Positions 24,547 through 33,641 of a DNA stretch of 43,815 nt are shown here, piece after piece. The notes below the pieces were generated by a model. That model saw only the letters and a program-made list of their open reading frames with translations, was not told where the DNA came from and ran no database searches. The translations under genes and the position numbers were made by a program. Within the stretch, counting starts at the first letter, position 1. Every line of letters starts with the position of its first letter. Location: NCBI GenBank assembly GCA_000435075.1, contig FR890651.1:1-43815 (forward strand), in the 5' to 3' direction. Source of the stretch: Bacteroides sp. CAG:770. GTDB taxonomy: Bacteria > Bacteroidota > Bacteroidia > Bacteroidales > UBA932.

Positions 24547-25764
24547 ATGAAATCTCTCAGAGAATTATTCAAAATAGGCCGAGGCCCGTCCAGCAGCCAC
24601 ACAATGGGTCCGATGAGAGCAGCGCAGATATTTTCAAGTGAACACAGGGATGCAAAATCATTCCAGGTCACTCTTTACGGCAGCCTTGCAGCTACCGGCA
24701 AAGGACATATGACCGACGTTGCCATAAAAGATGAGTTGAAACAGGTTGCACCGGTGGAACTCGTCTGGAAGCCGTCAGTTTTCCTCCCATTCCATCCTAA
24801 CGGCATGAATTTCAAGTCTTTGGATGAGAACAAGAATGTTACGGGAGACTGGACTGTATATAGCATCGGCGGGGGAGCCTTGTCTGAGGGTAAAGCCAGC
24901 GGCGACAGATTCGAGACCGAAAACGACGTCTATGACCTGGAGCGTCTTACTGACATCATGAACTGGTGCGAGGAGAAGGGAAGAAACTACTGGGAGTATG
25001 TTGAGATGTGTGAAGGTGAGGCCATCTGGGATTATCTGATAGAAATCTGGTCTGCCATGAAGGACGCGGTGGAAAGAGGTATCGAGCATGAAGGTGTTCT
25101 TCCTGGCCCGCTTAATCTGGCACGTAAGGCCCCTACATATTACGTGAAAGCGACGGGATACAAGAAATCACTTCAAACGAGAGGTCTCGTATATGCATAT
25201 GCCTTGGCAGTCAGTGAAGAAAACGCATCTGGAGGAAAAATCGTGACGGCACCTACCTGCGGAGCCAGCGGTGTTGTCCCGGGCGTTCTGTATCACATGC
25301 AGAAAGGTCATGAGTTCAGCGACACCAAGATGCTGCACGCATTGGCCACAGCCGGAATCATCGGTAATGTCGTTAAACGCAACGCATCTATTTCCGGAGC
25401 AGACGTTGGCTGTCAGGGTGAAGTTGGCGTGGCATGTGCGATGGCAGCCGCTGCCGCATGCCAATTATTCGGGGGCAGTCCTTCCCAGATAGAATATGCC
25501 GCGGAAATGGCTCTCGAACATCACCTTGGAATGACATGCGATCCGGTTTGCGGTCTTGTTCAGATTCCTTGCATTGAAAGAAACGCTTTTGCCGCTACGC
25601 GAGCATTGGATGCAAACCTATATGCATCATTCTCAGACGGTAAGCATCGGGTTTCATTCGACAGGGTAGTAGAGGTTCTCAAACGTACGGGACATGACAT
25701 TCCTTCACTCTACAAGGAAACCAGCGAGGGCGGTCTTGCACAAAGCTTCGAGACCGATTTCTAA
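24547..25764 (+). CDS. sdaA: L-serine ammonia-lyase (iron-sulfur L-serine dehydratase), single chain
   Basis: 405 residues, one-chain form. The N-terminal beta domain (about 1-150) has GPSSSHTMGPMRAA and GSLAATGKGHMTD; the C-terminal alpha domain (about 185-400) has TAPTCGASGVVPGVL and the Cys motifs TCDPVCGLVQIPCIERN that with the earlier Cys hold the 4Fe-4S cluster. It converts L-serine to pyruvate and ammonia in the cytoplasm and is oxygen-sensitive. It follows the ammonia-lyase by 12 nt, so two amino acid deaminating enzymes are probably made together. It is convergent with the GH25 gene, 21 nt apart. Confidence 0.95.
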   Translation: MKSLRELFKIGRGPSSSHTMGPMRAAQIFSSEHRDAKSFQVTLYGSLAATGKGHMTDVAIKDELKQVAPVELVWKPSVFLPFHPNGMNFKSLDENKNVTGDWTVYSIGGGALSEGKASGDRFETENDVYDLERLTDIMNWCEEKGRNYWEYVEMCEGEAIWDYLIEIWSAMKDAVERGIEHEGVLPGPLNLARKAPTYYVKATGYKKSLQTRGLVYAYALAVSEENASGGKIVTAPTCGASGVVPGVLYHMQKGHEFSDTKMLHALATAGIIGNVVKRNASISGADVGCQGEVGVACAMAAAAACQLFGGSPSQIEYAAEMALEHHLGMTCDPVCGLVQIPCIERNAFAATRALDANLYASFSDGKHRVSFDRVVEVLKRTGHDIPSLYKETSEGGLAQSFETDF

Positions 25765-25785
25765 AAGGAACCGGATAAGTCTCGT

Positions 25786-26706
25786 CTATTCAGTAAAGTC
25801 CGGTTTCATCACATTAAGATCGACAAGTCCGTCAATTCCATAGACTACGGCTTTGTCAGTAAATTGCCAAATTGCCCAGTCTTCGCGATCAGGAGGGAAA
25901 AACCTGTATCTGGCAATCCAGAGAGGGTAGTTTTCACGTATCTTGTCGCTAAGGATATCCCTGATGTAAGCCTCAGAAGAATACACAATAGGAGCACGCC
26001 CGTAGTGCTCGCCCACAATTTTGAGCCAGGTCAATGCTGCTGCGTTGAGCTGGTCTTTTGTATAACCTTTGTGAGTAGTTTCAATGTCAAGAATCGGCGG
26101 AAGGTCACTTTCTTTTATACGTCCTGTAGCATTGATGAAATTCCTGGCCTGAACTTCAGGACTCTTGGAAGTCCTGAAAAAATGATAAGCTCCACGTCCC
26201 AGGCCAGCCTTTCCTGCAGCCTTCCAATTCTTTTTGAAATTCTTGTCTTTCAATGATATGCCTTCACTGGCCTTAAGTATCACATAAGACACCGGTATAA
26301 TTCTTTCCGCCTTATTTATGGACTTTGTCGTATGACCATGCTTGTCAGTCATGACACTTAAGGAGTCCCATACTATGCGCCCGGGATTGTGATGTGAAAG
26401 GTCAATGACATATTTATAATCTCCTCTCGGTACTTTGGCACCTGTCTCAGAAGAGGACTCCCGCGGATGTAGAAATATAAATACGATGGCAAATACCGAG
26501 ATGATCGCTGCGGCAAACCATCCGCTCAGCATCATTGTCTTTTTTCTATTGTGTCTCTTTCTTGCATGAGACATCTTTTTCCGGACTGACTTCTTCCCGC
26601 TGCGACCTTTTTGTTTGCCTGAACGGTCGGCAGAACCTGACTTGGATGAATCAGTTTTTCTAACCCTTCGTATTTTGATATCATCCGGAGATTTCACTTT
26701 GGCCAT
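25786..26706 (-). CDS. GH25 lysozyme-like protein, membrane-anchored with basic N-terminal tail
   Basis: 306 residues from the ATG at 26706 (alternatives at 26730 and 26772; the promoter at 26740 excludes the latter). The first 58 residues are extremely rich in Lys, Arg and Ser; a single transmembrane helix follows (about 60-79), then the GH25 muramidase domain (about 95-300). Catalytic residues are Asp in VIDLSHHNP and the Asp/Glu pair in PPILDIETT. The enzyme would face the periplasm and cut peptidoglycan between MurNAc and GlcNAc, while the basic tail stays in the cytoplasm and may touch nucleic acid or lipid head groups. Divergent from rubrerythrin. Confidence 0.85.
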   Translation of the reverse strand: MAKVKSPDDIKIRRVRKTDSSKSGSADRSGKQKGRSGKKSVRKKMSHARKRHNRKKTMMLSGWFAAAIISVFAIVFIFLHPRESSSETGAKVPRGDYKYVIDLSHHNPGRIVWDSLSVMTDKHGHTTKSINKAERIIPVSYVILKASEGISLKDKNFKKNWKAAGKAGLGRGAYHFFRTSKSPEVQARNFINATGRIKESDLPPILDIETTHKGYTKDQLNAAALTWLKIVGEHYGRAPIVYSSEAYIRDILSDKIRENYPLWIARYRFFPPDREDWAIWQFTDKAVVYGIDGLVDLNVMKPDFTE

Positions 26707-26736
26707 ACCATGCGAGAATTCAAAAATCATTTTCGT

Positions 26737-26768
26737 TTTCAAATATACATAAAATTTGACTATATTTG
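26737..26768 (+). promoter_or_regulatory. Promoter for rubrerythrin gene
   Basis: TATATTTG (26761-26768) matches TAnnTTTG exactly, with TTTC (26737-26740) 20 nt upstream. The -33 box shares a base with the minus-strand -7 box of the GH25 gene (26740-26747), so the two genes probably compete for polymerase. Leader to the start at 26849 is about 75 nt. Confidence 0.6.
26740..26747 (-). promoter_or_regulatory. -7 box for GH25 gene
   Basis: TATATTTG on the minus strand matches TAnnTTTG exactly, 33 nt above the preferred start at 26706. No -33 box seen. Confidence 0.5.
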
Positions 26769-26848
26769 GCATGGAAAATGGTCGATGGGGCAGGCTAATT
26801 CATCAAGTTCCTGTTACTCAGACCACTAATTTTTAAAAGTCAAGTATT

Positions 26849-27391
26849 ATGGCAGAATTGAAAGGCTCTAAAACTGAGCAGAATCTCCAGACCGCATTTG
26901 CCGGTGAGTCTCAGGCTCATACCAAGTATCTCTATTATTCTTCCAAGGCAATCAAGGAGGGATATATACAGATTGGCAGACTCTTCGAGGAGACAGCTAA
27001 AAATGAGAAAGAACACGCTAAGATATGGTTCAAATTCCTTCATGGCGGCGAAATTCCTGATACGGCAACCAATCTTACAGATGCCGCAAACGGAGAGAAC
27101 TATGAGTGGACAGACATGTATGCGGGTTTCGCAAAGACAGCCAAGGAAGAAGGCTTCGAGGACATAGCTTTCCTGTTTGAGAAAGTGGGAGCAATCGAAA
27201 AGGCTCATGAGGAGCGTTACAGAAAACTTCTCGAGAACGTAAAGGAAGGTATCGTATTCTCACGCGACGAGGATATGATTTGGGAATGCTCAAACTGCGG
27301 TCATATTGTAATCGGAAAGAAGGCACCTGAGGTTTGCCCGGTCTGCAAGCACGCAAAGAGTTATTTCCAGATCAAGGCTGAAAACTATTAG
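26849..27391 (+). CDS. rbr: Rubrerythrin
   Basis: 180 residues. The N-terminal ferritin-like four-helix domain (about 1-140) carries the diiron ligands in GESQAHTKY, EETAKNEKEHA and GAIEKAHEERY; the C-terminal rubredoxin-like domain has CSNCGH and CPVCKH binding one Fe. It reduces hydrogen peroxide to water with electrons from NADH via rubredoxin-type partners, protecting anaerobes from oxygen. It is a single-gene unit with its own promoter and a strong terminator. Confidence 0.95.
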   Translation: MAELKGSKTEQNLQTAFAGESQAHTKYLYYSSKAIKEGYIQIGRLFEETAKNEKEHAKIWFKFLHGGEIPDTATNLTDAANGENYEWTDMYAGFAKTAKEEGFEDIAFLFEKVGAIEKAHEERYRKLLENVKEGIVFSRDEDMIWECSNCGHIVIGKKAPEVCPVCKHAKSYFQIKAENY

Positions 27392-27419
27392 TAAATCAAG
27401 TTCCGTTTTCTCGGAATAT

Positions 27420-27459
27420 AAAACGAGGGAGACTCACGTAATGTGGCCTCCCTCGTTTT
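27420..27459. terminator. Bidirectional terminator between rubrerythrin and pssA
   Basis: A 12-bp stem, AAAACGAGGGAG (27420-27431) with CTCCCTCGTTTT (27448-27459), with a nested CAC/GTG hairpin in the loop. The A and T tracts on the arms make it effective in both directions between these convergent genes. Confidence 0.85.
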
Positions 27460-27494
27460 GTATAAACTTAGTAAGCGTTAAGGATTACTTTAAT

Positions 27495-28232
27495 CTATTT
27501 CCTCTTGAAATCGGCAGCATAAACTGCAAGATTCAGCAGAAGATAGTAAAGGAACATGAACAGGACAACAAGCGACCAGTTTGCTCCGAGAACAAATACA
27601 GCGACGATGATGCAGACGATTCCGGAGAGGAAACCGGTACGGAGCATCTTCGTCTTGTTGTCAGCTTCAAGGCCCTTACCGAACTTCATGGCGAACATTG
27701 GTATTTCGCTGACAAGCAGAGCAGACAATATGACTGCAATTAGAGGGATGAAATACCATGTCCCGCAAAGTGAACTGATCCATGAATATGGTGAAAGTTC
27801 CACATAATATGCAAGTGAACCACATATCATTGCAGCAGCCGGTGTAGCAAGACCGATGAAACTTCCATGCTGGCGCTCATCTATATTGAATTTTGCAAGT
27901 CTCAATGCCGAGAATGCGGCCAAGACAAGAGGAACATAGCAGAGCAGATTCCAAGTTCCGCAAACTGTCATTGTCTTGTAAAGCATTATGGCCGGAAGAA
28001 CTCCGAAGCTGACCATATCCGCAAGAGAATCTAGTTCTTTCCCGATTTCCGAGTATGCTTTCAGAAGTCTGGCTGCAAACCCGTCGCAGAAATCAAATCC
28101 CGCCGCCGCCAACATGAGCGGGAAGGCTATGTCTATTCGTCCGTGTAAGGTGAAAATCACCCCAAGAGTGCCTGAAATCAGGTTCATTGAGGTGATTGTA
28201 TTTGGTATATGTTTAATAATCTGCATATGCAT
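27495..28232 (-). CDS. pssA: CDP-diacylglycerol-serine O-phosphatidyltransferase
   Basis: 245 residues, CDP-alcohol phosphatidyltransferase family. The active-site pattern D-G-x2-A-R-x8-G-x3-D-x3-D is complete at about 49-71, and about seven to eight transmembrane helices surround it. It makes phosphatidylserine from CDP-diacylglycerol and serine in the inner membrane, the precursor of phosphatidylethanolamine. The ATG at 28232 overlaps the upstream peptidase stop by one base (TAATG), so the two are coupled. A second ATG follows two codons later. Confidence 0.93.
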   Translation of the reverse strand: MHMQIIKHIPNTITSMNLISGTLGVIFTLHGRIDIAFPLMLAAAGFDFCDGFAARLLKAYSEIGKELDSLADMVSFGVLPAIMLYKTMTVCGTWNLLCYVPLVLAAFSALRLAKFNIDERQHGSFIGLATPAAAMICGSLAYYVELSPYSWISSLCGTWYFIPLIAVILSALLVSEIPMFAMKFGKGLEADNKTKMLRTGFLSGIVCIIVAVFVLGANWSLVVLFMFLYYLLLNLAVYAADFKRK

Positions 28233-29428
28233 TATTTAACACCCAATTTCTTTGCAAGTGATTTAGGAAGAGCATCCTTGTGCATCGTGATATCCATTGA
28301 CTTGCCTCTTACGTAAGCTTCGGTAACGTACCAGATTCCTTTGTATTTACCGGCTGTTCCCCAAGAGTTCTTTACCATGTAATACTTCTTTCCGAACTGG
28401 TCTTTTGCGATTCCGAAGATCTGCATTCCGTGGTCATCGGTGAGATTCTTGTTGTCATATCCCTTCTGTCTGTATGCCTGGTCAGCAACTTCCTCTTCCG
28501 GTGCCTGTGGCTCGTCGTTCTTCTCCTCACTCTTTCCTACCCAGCGCTCCTGGTCAGAACCTGAAGTTTTCTTGACCTGCTCCTTGTAGAGGATTCCGAG
28601 ACCGTCGCGGGTGAAACCTTTCTCGCTTACGTCTGTACCCCAAGCTACCGTGAAACCATTCTCGAGAGCATTGTCAAGAGCAGCCATGAACTCGTCGATA
28701 GGAACGTTCCAGTCCTGTTCCCAACGCCAGTTGTCGCTGATTTCCAAAGCAAACTTCTCATAGAAAGGATGGTGTGTATATGATGTCAATGATACATAGT
28801 CATCAGGATTGATCTTGTATGAATCACGATAAGACTCAGGAGTGTATTTTACACCATTGTATGTAAACTCAGCAGGGCACTCTCCGAAGTATGCGTCCAT
28901 AATTCCCTGGAAACCTTTTTTCCATGCGGTAGAAAGAACTCTGTTAGGATTTGATGCGATAACTTTCACGTAAGCAGATGCAAGAGCATCTATCTCTCCA
29001 TGGACAGGGAGTTCCGTACCATAGTTAAGACCTGGCATAACACCCTGAGGTACAAGACCATAGTGCTTCGCTACGTAAAGAACGTCGTTACATTCTGATC
29101 CTGCTCCGAAGTTCAGTTTGCCGTCAAGTCTGACATACTTCTCCGCACGATCCTGATAAGAGTGGCTGACAACGAACATCTCCGAGAAATCAGGATAGAG
29201 AGTTGTATCCTTAATGTTGTTAAGTCGGATAGCCTCTGACTCGAGGAATCCGAGAGTAGAGAAGCACCAGCATGTACCTGAACGGAACTGGTTCTTTACT
29301 GAGGTAATAGGGTTAGCCTTCACAGTAGTGAACTGATACTCGACCTGCTTTGAGCCGTCTGAAGGCTGTGCGAGCAAAAGTGCCGGCAAGCACAATGCTG
29401 CAACTGAAAACGCAAGCAATCTTTTCAT
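28232..29428 (-). CDS. Secreted C1B (bleomycin hydrolase-like) cysteine peptidase
   Basis: 398 residues with a signal peptide (about 1-20, ending LLLAQ). Papain-fold residues are Gln 47, Cys 53 in SGTCWCFS, His 333 in DDHGMQIFG and Asn 354 in VKNSWG, so all active-site residues are present. Unlike cytoplasmic bleomycin hydrolases this one is exported, as is common in Bacteroidota. An acidic insert (about 285-310, rich in Glu, Asp and Pro) precedes the His. It probably cuts peptides in the periplasm. It is first in a two-gene unit with pssA; any functional link to that gene is unclear. Confidence 0.88.
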   Translation of the reverse strand: MKRLLAFSVAALCLPALLLAQPSDGSKQVEYQFTTVKANPITSVKNQFRSGTCWCFSTLGFLESEAIRLNNIKDTTLYPDFSEMFVVSHSYQDRAEKYVRLDGKLNFGAGSECNDVLYVAKHYGLVPQGVMPGLNYGTELPVHGEIDALASAYVKVIASNPNRVLSTAWKKGFQGIMDAYFGECPAEFTYNGVKYTPESYRDSYKINPDDYVSLTSYTHHPFYEKFALEISDNWRWEQDWNVPIDEFMAALDNALENGFTVAWGTDVSEKGFTRDGLGILYKEQVKKTSGSDQERWVGKSEEKNDEPQAPEEEVADQAYRQKGYDNKNLTDDHGMQIFGIAKDQFGKKYYMVKNSWGTAGKYKGIWYVTEAYVRGKSMDITMHKDALPKSLAKKLGVK

Positions 29429-29461
29429 GTTACTTAAAAAAATTTGGTTTAATTCTATTTA

Positions 29462-29493
29462 CAAATATATATAATTGTTGCTATATTTACAAT
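29462..29493 (-). promoter_or_regulatory. Promoter for C1B peptidase-pssA unit
   Basis: TATATTTG (29469-29462 on the minus strand) matches TAnnTTTG exactly, with ATTG (29493-29490) 20 nt upstream. Leader to the start at 29428 is about 27 nt. On the plus strand TATATTTA (29482-29489) is a one-mismatch -7 candidate for the alpha/beta hydrolase gene. Confidence 0.6.
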
Positions 29494-29520
29494 CGGATTT
29501 TAATAAAATTAGCTCCAAAA

Positions 29521-30183
29521 GTGAAAATATATAACATTTTATATATACATGGTATGGGAGGCGGTGAAGACAGCCGGATTCCATCCATTCTGAATGAACA
29601 TATAGGAGAATATATCTCACCGGAATCAGACATCAGCATTGACATAATCGTGCGTACATATGACATTGACCCGGACATTGCGGAAAAACAGATCGCGGCA
29701 TGGCGTCAGGAGCTTAATCCTGAGCTCGTGATTGGAGAATCTTTGGGTTCTTTACACGCAATCCGGATTGGCGGTGTCCCGCACATCTTCGTTTCTCCTG
29801 CAACCGGGGCGGCACGCTGGATGGCATTGGCAAGTTACCTTCCCGGGGCAGCGTGGTTCATGCGAAAGCAATTCCAGCCGCGTCCCGGCAGGCGTCAGCC
29901 ACTCGACTTCACAAGGGACATCCTCAGGCATTATCGCGGTATGCGAGAAAAAGTGCTAAGTCATTCACCCTCAAGAGGAAATAAAGACTACTTTTTTGCC
30001 TTCTTCGGCACAAAAGACACATATCGCCGATGGGGCGTCGTCAATGTCAGAAGTTGGCGTAAGCATTTCGGACGAAACACTTACGCCATATATGAGGGTA
30101 CACATTACATGGAAGAAGAATTCCTCCACTCAATGCTGATTCCGAAGATTCTGGAAGTTCTAAATCTTGCCAGGGTATTCTGA
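29521..30183 (+). CDS. Small alpha/beta hydrolase, YqiA-like
   Basis: 220 residues from the GTG at 29521, chosen because the frame becomes conserved there (KIYNILYIHGMGGGED) and no ATG precedes it in the intergenic region. The oxyanion motif is YIHGMGGG (about 8-15); the nucleophile elbow is GESLGS (Ser about 73); the last catalytic His is probably in EGTHYMEEEF. The layout resembles YqiA/YcfP-type esterases. Substrate unknown; no signal peptide. Its last 24 nt overlap the convergent aminotransferase gene. Confidence 0.7.
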   Translation: MKIYNILYIHGMGGGEDSRIPSILNEHIGEYISPESDISIDIIVRTYDIDPDIAEKQIAAWRQELNPELVIGESLGSLHAIRIGGVPHIFVSPATGAARWMALASYLPGAAWFMRKQFQPRPGRRQPLDFTRDILRHYRGMREKVLSHSPSRGNKDYFFAFFGTKDTYRRWGVVNVRSWRKHFGRNTYAIYEGTHYMEEEFLHSMLIPKILEVLNLARVF

Positions 30184-31359
30184 CAGACCTCTTTCCAGGA
30201 CATCCAGCGCCTTCTCCAGTTCAGGAATTTCCAGAACGTAAGCCACACGGATATGATTCGTGCCCTTGCCTGGAGTCTTGTAGAAAGAAGCCGCAGGGGT
30301 AACCATGGTAGTCTGGCCTTCGTAACGGAAGTCAGTAAGCATCCACTTGGCGAAGTCCTCTGCATTGTCAACAGGGATTTCAGCCACGGTATAGAACGCA
30401 CCCATAGGAAGCGGAGAATAGACACCTGGCATATTGTTGAGACGGGATACCATATAGTCACGCCTTCTGATATACTCTTCGCGGACTTCCTTGAAATACT
30501 CATCAGGAGTATCGAGGGCACCGATTGCCGCAAGCTGTCCGAAAACAGGAGGACAGAGACGGGCCTGGGCATATTTCATGGCAGCCTTCATGACATCCTG
30601 ATTATGCGAGACAATGCAGCCGATGCGTGAACCGCAGAGATTGTATCTCTTTGAGACTGAATCAATAAGAATAACATTCTGCTCAAGTCCCGGAATGTTC
30701 ATGGCAGAGAAATGCGGTTCATCCGTATAACAGAACTCACGATAAACCTCATCAGAAATGAGGAACAGATCATGCTTCTTGGCAATCACGCCAAGGGCAA
30801 GCATGTCTTCCTTTGTATAAAGGGTTCCGGTAGGATTTCCCGGATTGCTTATGAGAATAGCCTTGGTGCGTGGAGTTATAAGTTTCTCGAACTCGGACAT
30901 CTCAGGAACCTTGAACCCGTTGCGGATATCGGTAGGAACAGCCTTTAAAGTAACGCCGTTCATGAATGCGAATGTATTGTAATTCGTGTAAAACGGCTCA
31001 AGGACAATCACTTCATCACCCTCATCGCAAGTAATCTGGAGAGAGAGGTTCACACCCTCGCTGCCGGCAACAGTGACAATAAGTTCAGGAACATCAATGT
31101 CAATGCCTATTTTCCTGTAGTATTTCTCGACCAGACCTTTCCTGAGTTCGATCAACCCCGCGGAGTTGGTATAGGAAACGTGATCGAGGTTGTTTTTACG
31201 CACCGCATCCAATGCATACTGTGGAGATTTGATATCCGGCTGACCGATATTGAGATGATAAACTTTTATGCCTTCCGCTTTGGCGGCATCGGCAAAAGGA
31301 ACCAGCTTTCTGATAGCTGAAGCGGGCATTTGCTCCGACTTGTGAGAAATTTTAATCAT
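30160..31359 (-). CDS. Class I/II pyridoxal-phosphate aminotransferase
   Basis: 399 residues, aspartate-aminotransferase fold type I. PLP is held by Lys 237 (SVSKRYNLCGSRIG), Asp 203 and Tyr 206 (SDEVYREF), Asn 175 (SNPGNPTG) and Arg 245; the substrate-carboxylate Arg is in NHIRVAYV near the C-terminus. It transfers amino groups between an amino acid and 2-oxoglutarate; whether aspartate, aromatic or alanine is the donor cannot be told. It diverges from glnN, the nitrogen-assimilating glutamine synthetase, so a role in nitrogen distribution is possible. Confidence 0.88.
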   Translation of the reverse strand: MIKISHKSEQMPASAIRKLVPFADAAKAEGIKVYHLNIGQPDIKSPQYALDAVRKNNLDHVSYTNSAGLIELRKGLVEKYYRKIGIDIDVPELIVTVAGSEGVNLSLQITCDEGDEVIVLEPFYTNYNTFAFMNGVTLKAVPTDIRNGFKVPEMSEFEKLITPRTKAILISNPGNPTGTLYTKEDMLALGVIAKKHDLFLISDEVYREFCYTDEPHFSAMNIPGLEQNVILIDSVSKRYNLCGSRIGCIVSHNQDVMKAAMKYAQARLCPPVFGQLAAIGALDTPDEYFKEVREEYIRRRDYMVSRLNNMPGVYSPLPMGAFYTVAEIPVDNAEDFAKWMLTDFRYEGQTTMVTPAASFYKTPGKGTNHIRVAYVLEIPELEKALDVLERGLSEYPGKI

Positions 31360-31394
31360 TATGTTCGTTTTAATATAAAAACCCTCGTTTTGGG

Positions 31395-31426
31395 TTTCGC
31401 AAAGATAGTGTTTTTTTTTACCTTTG
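31395..31426 (+). promoter_or_regulatory. Promoter for glnN
   Basis: TACCTTTG (31419-31426) matches TAnnTTTG exactly with TTTC (31395-31398) 20 nt upstream, giving a leader of about 25 nt to the glnN start. Confidence 0.6.
31400..31407 (-). promoter_or_regulatory. -7 box for aminotransferase gene
   Basis: TATCTTTG on the minus strand matches TAnnTTTG exactly, 41 nt above the start codon at 31359. It lies inside the spacer of the glnN promoter, so the two cannot be occupied at once. Confidence 0.5.
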
Positions 31427-31457
31427 CGGACGTACTTAACAAAATCATAAAGAAATT

Positions 31458-33632
31458 ATGTCAACTTTCAGACAAAGAGCTTTGGACGAAGCTGCCGCTC
31501 ACACAACTGAGCGTTATTTCGTTGAGAAGAGACCGATTTCGGCCTTCTTCGGGGAAAACGTGTTCGACCTCGCAAAAATGAGGAGATACATGTCTCAGAC
31601 CGCCTATGACGCTGTTTTGTCTGCTGTCCAGTTCGGAAAGAAGATCGACAGGGCTGTCGCAAACGAGATTGCATCAGCCATGAAGACCTGGGCTACCGAA
31701 AAAGGTGCCACCCATTACACGCACCTCTTCCAGCCGCTTACCGGTACGACAGCCGAGAAACACGAGGCCTTCGTTACAGTGAAGGACGGCCAGGCATTCG
31801 AGAGATTCAGCGGAAGCGCACTTGTCCAGCAGGAGCCTGATGCATCCAGTTTTCCGAATGGAGGACTGCGTAACACATTCGAGGCCAGAGGTTATTCCGC
31901 ATGGGATCCTAACTCTCCGGTCTTCATCCTCGACGAGACACTTTGTATCCCGTCTGTCTTTGTGTCATATACAGGCGAAGCCCTTGACATGAAAGTTCCT
32001 AACCTGAGATCCATACAGGCACTCAGTTCTGCAGCTACATCAGTGGCAAATCTGTTCGACAAATCCATAAAATCAGTTTCTGTCAATGTCGGATTGGAAC
32101 AGGAGTATTTCCTTGTAGATGAGGCACTTTACAATGCCCGTCCGGATCTCAAACTCTGCGACAGAACCGTAATCGGCCACACATCTGCAAAAGACCAGCA
32201 GCTGTCCGACCACTATTTCGGAGCCATTCCAAGCCGTGTAGAAGCATTCATGAAAGATTTCGAGACAGAGGCTTATAAACTTGGCATCCAGCTCCAGACA
32301 AGGCATAATGAGGTTGCACCTAACCAGTTCGAATGTGCACCGGTCTTCTGTGAGGCCACAAAGGCAATCGACCAGAACATGCTTCTCATGATTGTCATGC
32401 CTAAAGTTGCAGAAAAACATCACCTCAAGGTCATTTTCCACGAAAAACCTTTCGATGGAATAAACGGTAGCGGAAAACACTGCAACTGGTCAATGCAGAC
32501 CGACACTGGCGTGAATCTTCTTTCTCCAGGGAAAACCCCGACCAAGAATCTCCAGTTCCTTGCATTCTACTCATCCGTAGTCCGTGCGGTATATCGCCAC
32601 AACTATCTGCTGATGACTTCAGTCTGCACATTGAACAACTCATACAGGCTTGGCGGTCATGAGGCACCTCCTGCAGTAATGTCCATCTTCTCAGGTTCCA
32701 CACTGTCCAAAATATTCGACAGTATCCTGAATATGACGGACTTCTCAGATGCAGAAGCAAGCAAGGCTTCCATCCAGATGGTAAGTTCCATCCCTGAAAT
32801 TGTCCAGGACAATACTGACCGTAACAGAACATCACCGTTCGCATTCACCGGAAACCGATTTGAATTCCGCGCTGTAGGCTCTTCAGCAAATGGCGCAAGT
32901 GCTACATATGTACTTAATTCGATTGTAGCAGAGAGTCTCAACGAGTTCAGAAAAGAAGCCGACGAACTTGAAGCAAAAGGTGAAAACAGACAGAGTGCAG
33001 TCCTTACCGTCGTAAGAAAGTTCATTGCCGAATCCAAGAATATCATGTTCGAAGGCAACGGATACAGCAAAGAATGGGAAGAGGAAGCAGCACGCAGAGG
33101 ACTCAGGTCCGTACGCAATGTGCCGGAAGCATACAAAGTATTCCTCGAGAAAGACAGCATTGACATGTTCGACAAACTCGGTGTACTTTCACCGGTTGAA
33201 TCCGAGGCAAGATATGAGGTGCTCAACGAGACATACGTAAAGAAACTTCAGATCGAAGCCAGAATCCTGGGCGACGTGTGCCTTAATCACATCATCCCGG
33301 CAGCTGTAAGCTACCAGAACATATTGGTAAAGAGCATCCAGGGATGCAAGGACGTATTCGGAGACGAGTTCAAAAAGCTTTGCAAAGCCGATATGGACAC
33401 ATACAAGAAAATCTCCGGATTCGTCAATAATATTTCAGCCGATGTCGAAGCTTTGGTTGAAGCCCGCAAGAGAGCGAACAGAGTAGAAGACATGGCGGAA
33501 CGCGCATACTTGTATTCAACGGAAGTCAAAGCCGAGATGGACAAGGTACGTTACAGTGCTGACCATCTGGAAATGCTTGTAGATGACGAGCTTTGGCCAC
33601 TTCCGAAATACAGGGAGCTGCTGTTCTTCTAG
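31458..33632 (+). CDS. glnN: Glutamine synthetase type III
   Basis: 724 residues, the GSIII class typical of Bacteroidota and cyanobacteria, far longer than GSI (about 470). GSIII signatures are KRPISAFFGENVFD near 25-38, EQEYFLVD, NEVAPNQFECAPVF (about 285-298), and KPFDGINGSGKHCNWS (about 332-347). It assimilates ammonia into glutamine with ATP as a large dodecamer. The long C-terminal region (about 560-724) is helical and specific to this class. It has its own consensus-like promoter and is divergent from the aminotransferase gene. Confidence 0.97.
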   Translation: MSTFRQRALDEAAAHTTERYFVEKRPISAFFGENVFDLAKMRRYMSQTAYDAVLSAVQFGKKIDRAVANEIASAMKTWATEKGATHYTHLFQPLTGTTAEKHEAFVTVKDGQAFERFSGSALVQQEPDASSFPNGGLRNTFEARGYSAWDPNSPVFILDETLCIPSVFVSYTGEALDMKVPNLRSIQALSSAATSVANLFDKSIKSVSVNVGLEQEYFLVDEALYNARPDLKLCDRTVIGHTSAKDQQLSDHYFGAIPSRVEAFMKDFETEAYKLGIQLQTRHNEVAPNQFECAPVFCEATKAIDQNMLLMIVMPKVAEKHHLKVIFHEKPFDGINGSGKHCNWSMQTDTGVNLLSPGKTPTKNLQFLAFYSSVVRAVYRHNYLLMTSVCTLNNSYRLGGHEAPPAVMSIFSGSTLSKIFDSILNMTDFSDAEASKASIQMVSSIPEIVQDNTDRNRTSPFAFTGNRFEFRAVGSSANGASATYVLNSIVAESLNEFRKEADELEAKGENRQSAVLTVVRKFIAESKNIMFEGNGYSKEWEEEAARRGLRSVRNVPEAYKVFLEKDSIDMFDKLGVLSPVESEARYEVLNETYVKKLQIEARILGDVCLNHIIPAAVSYQNILVKSIQGCKDVFGDEFKKLCKADMDTYKKISGFVNNISADVEALVEARKRANRVEDMAERAYLYSTEVKAEMDKVRYSADHLEMLVDDELWPLPKYRELLFF

Positions 33633-33641
33633 TTAACCCAC

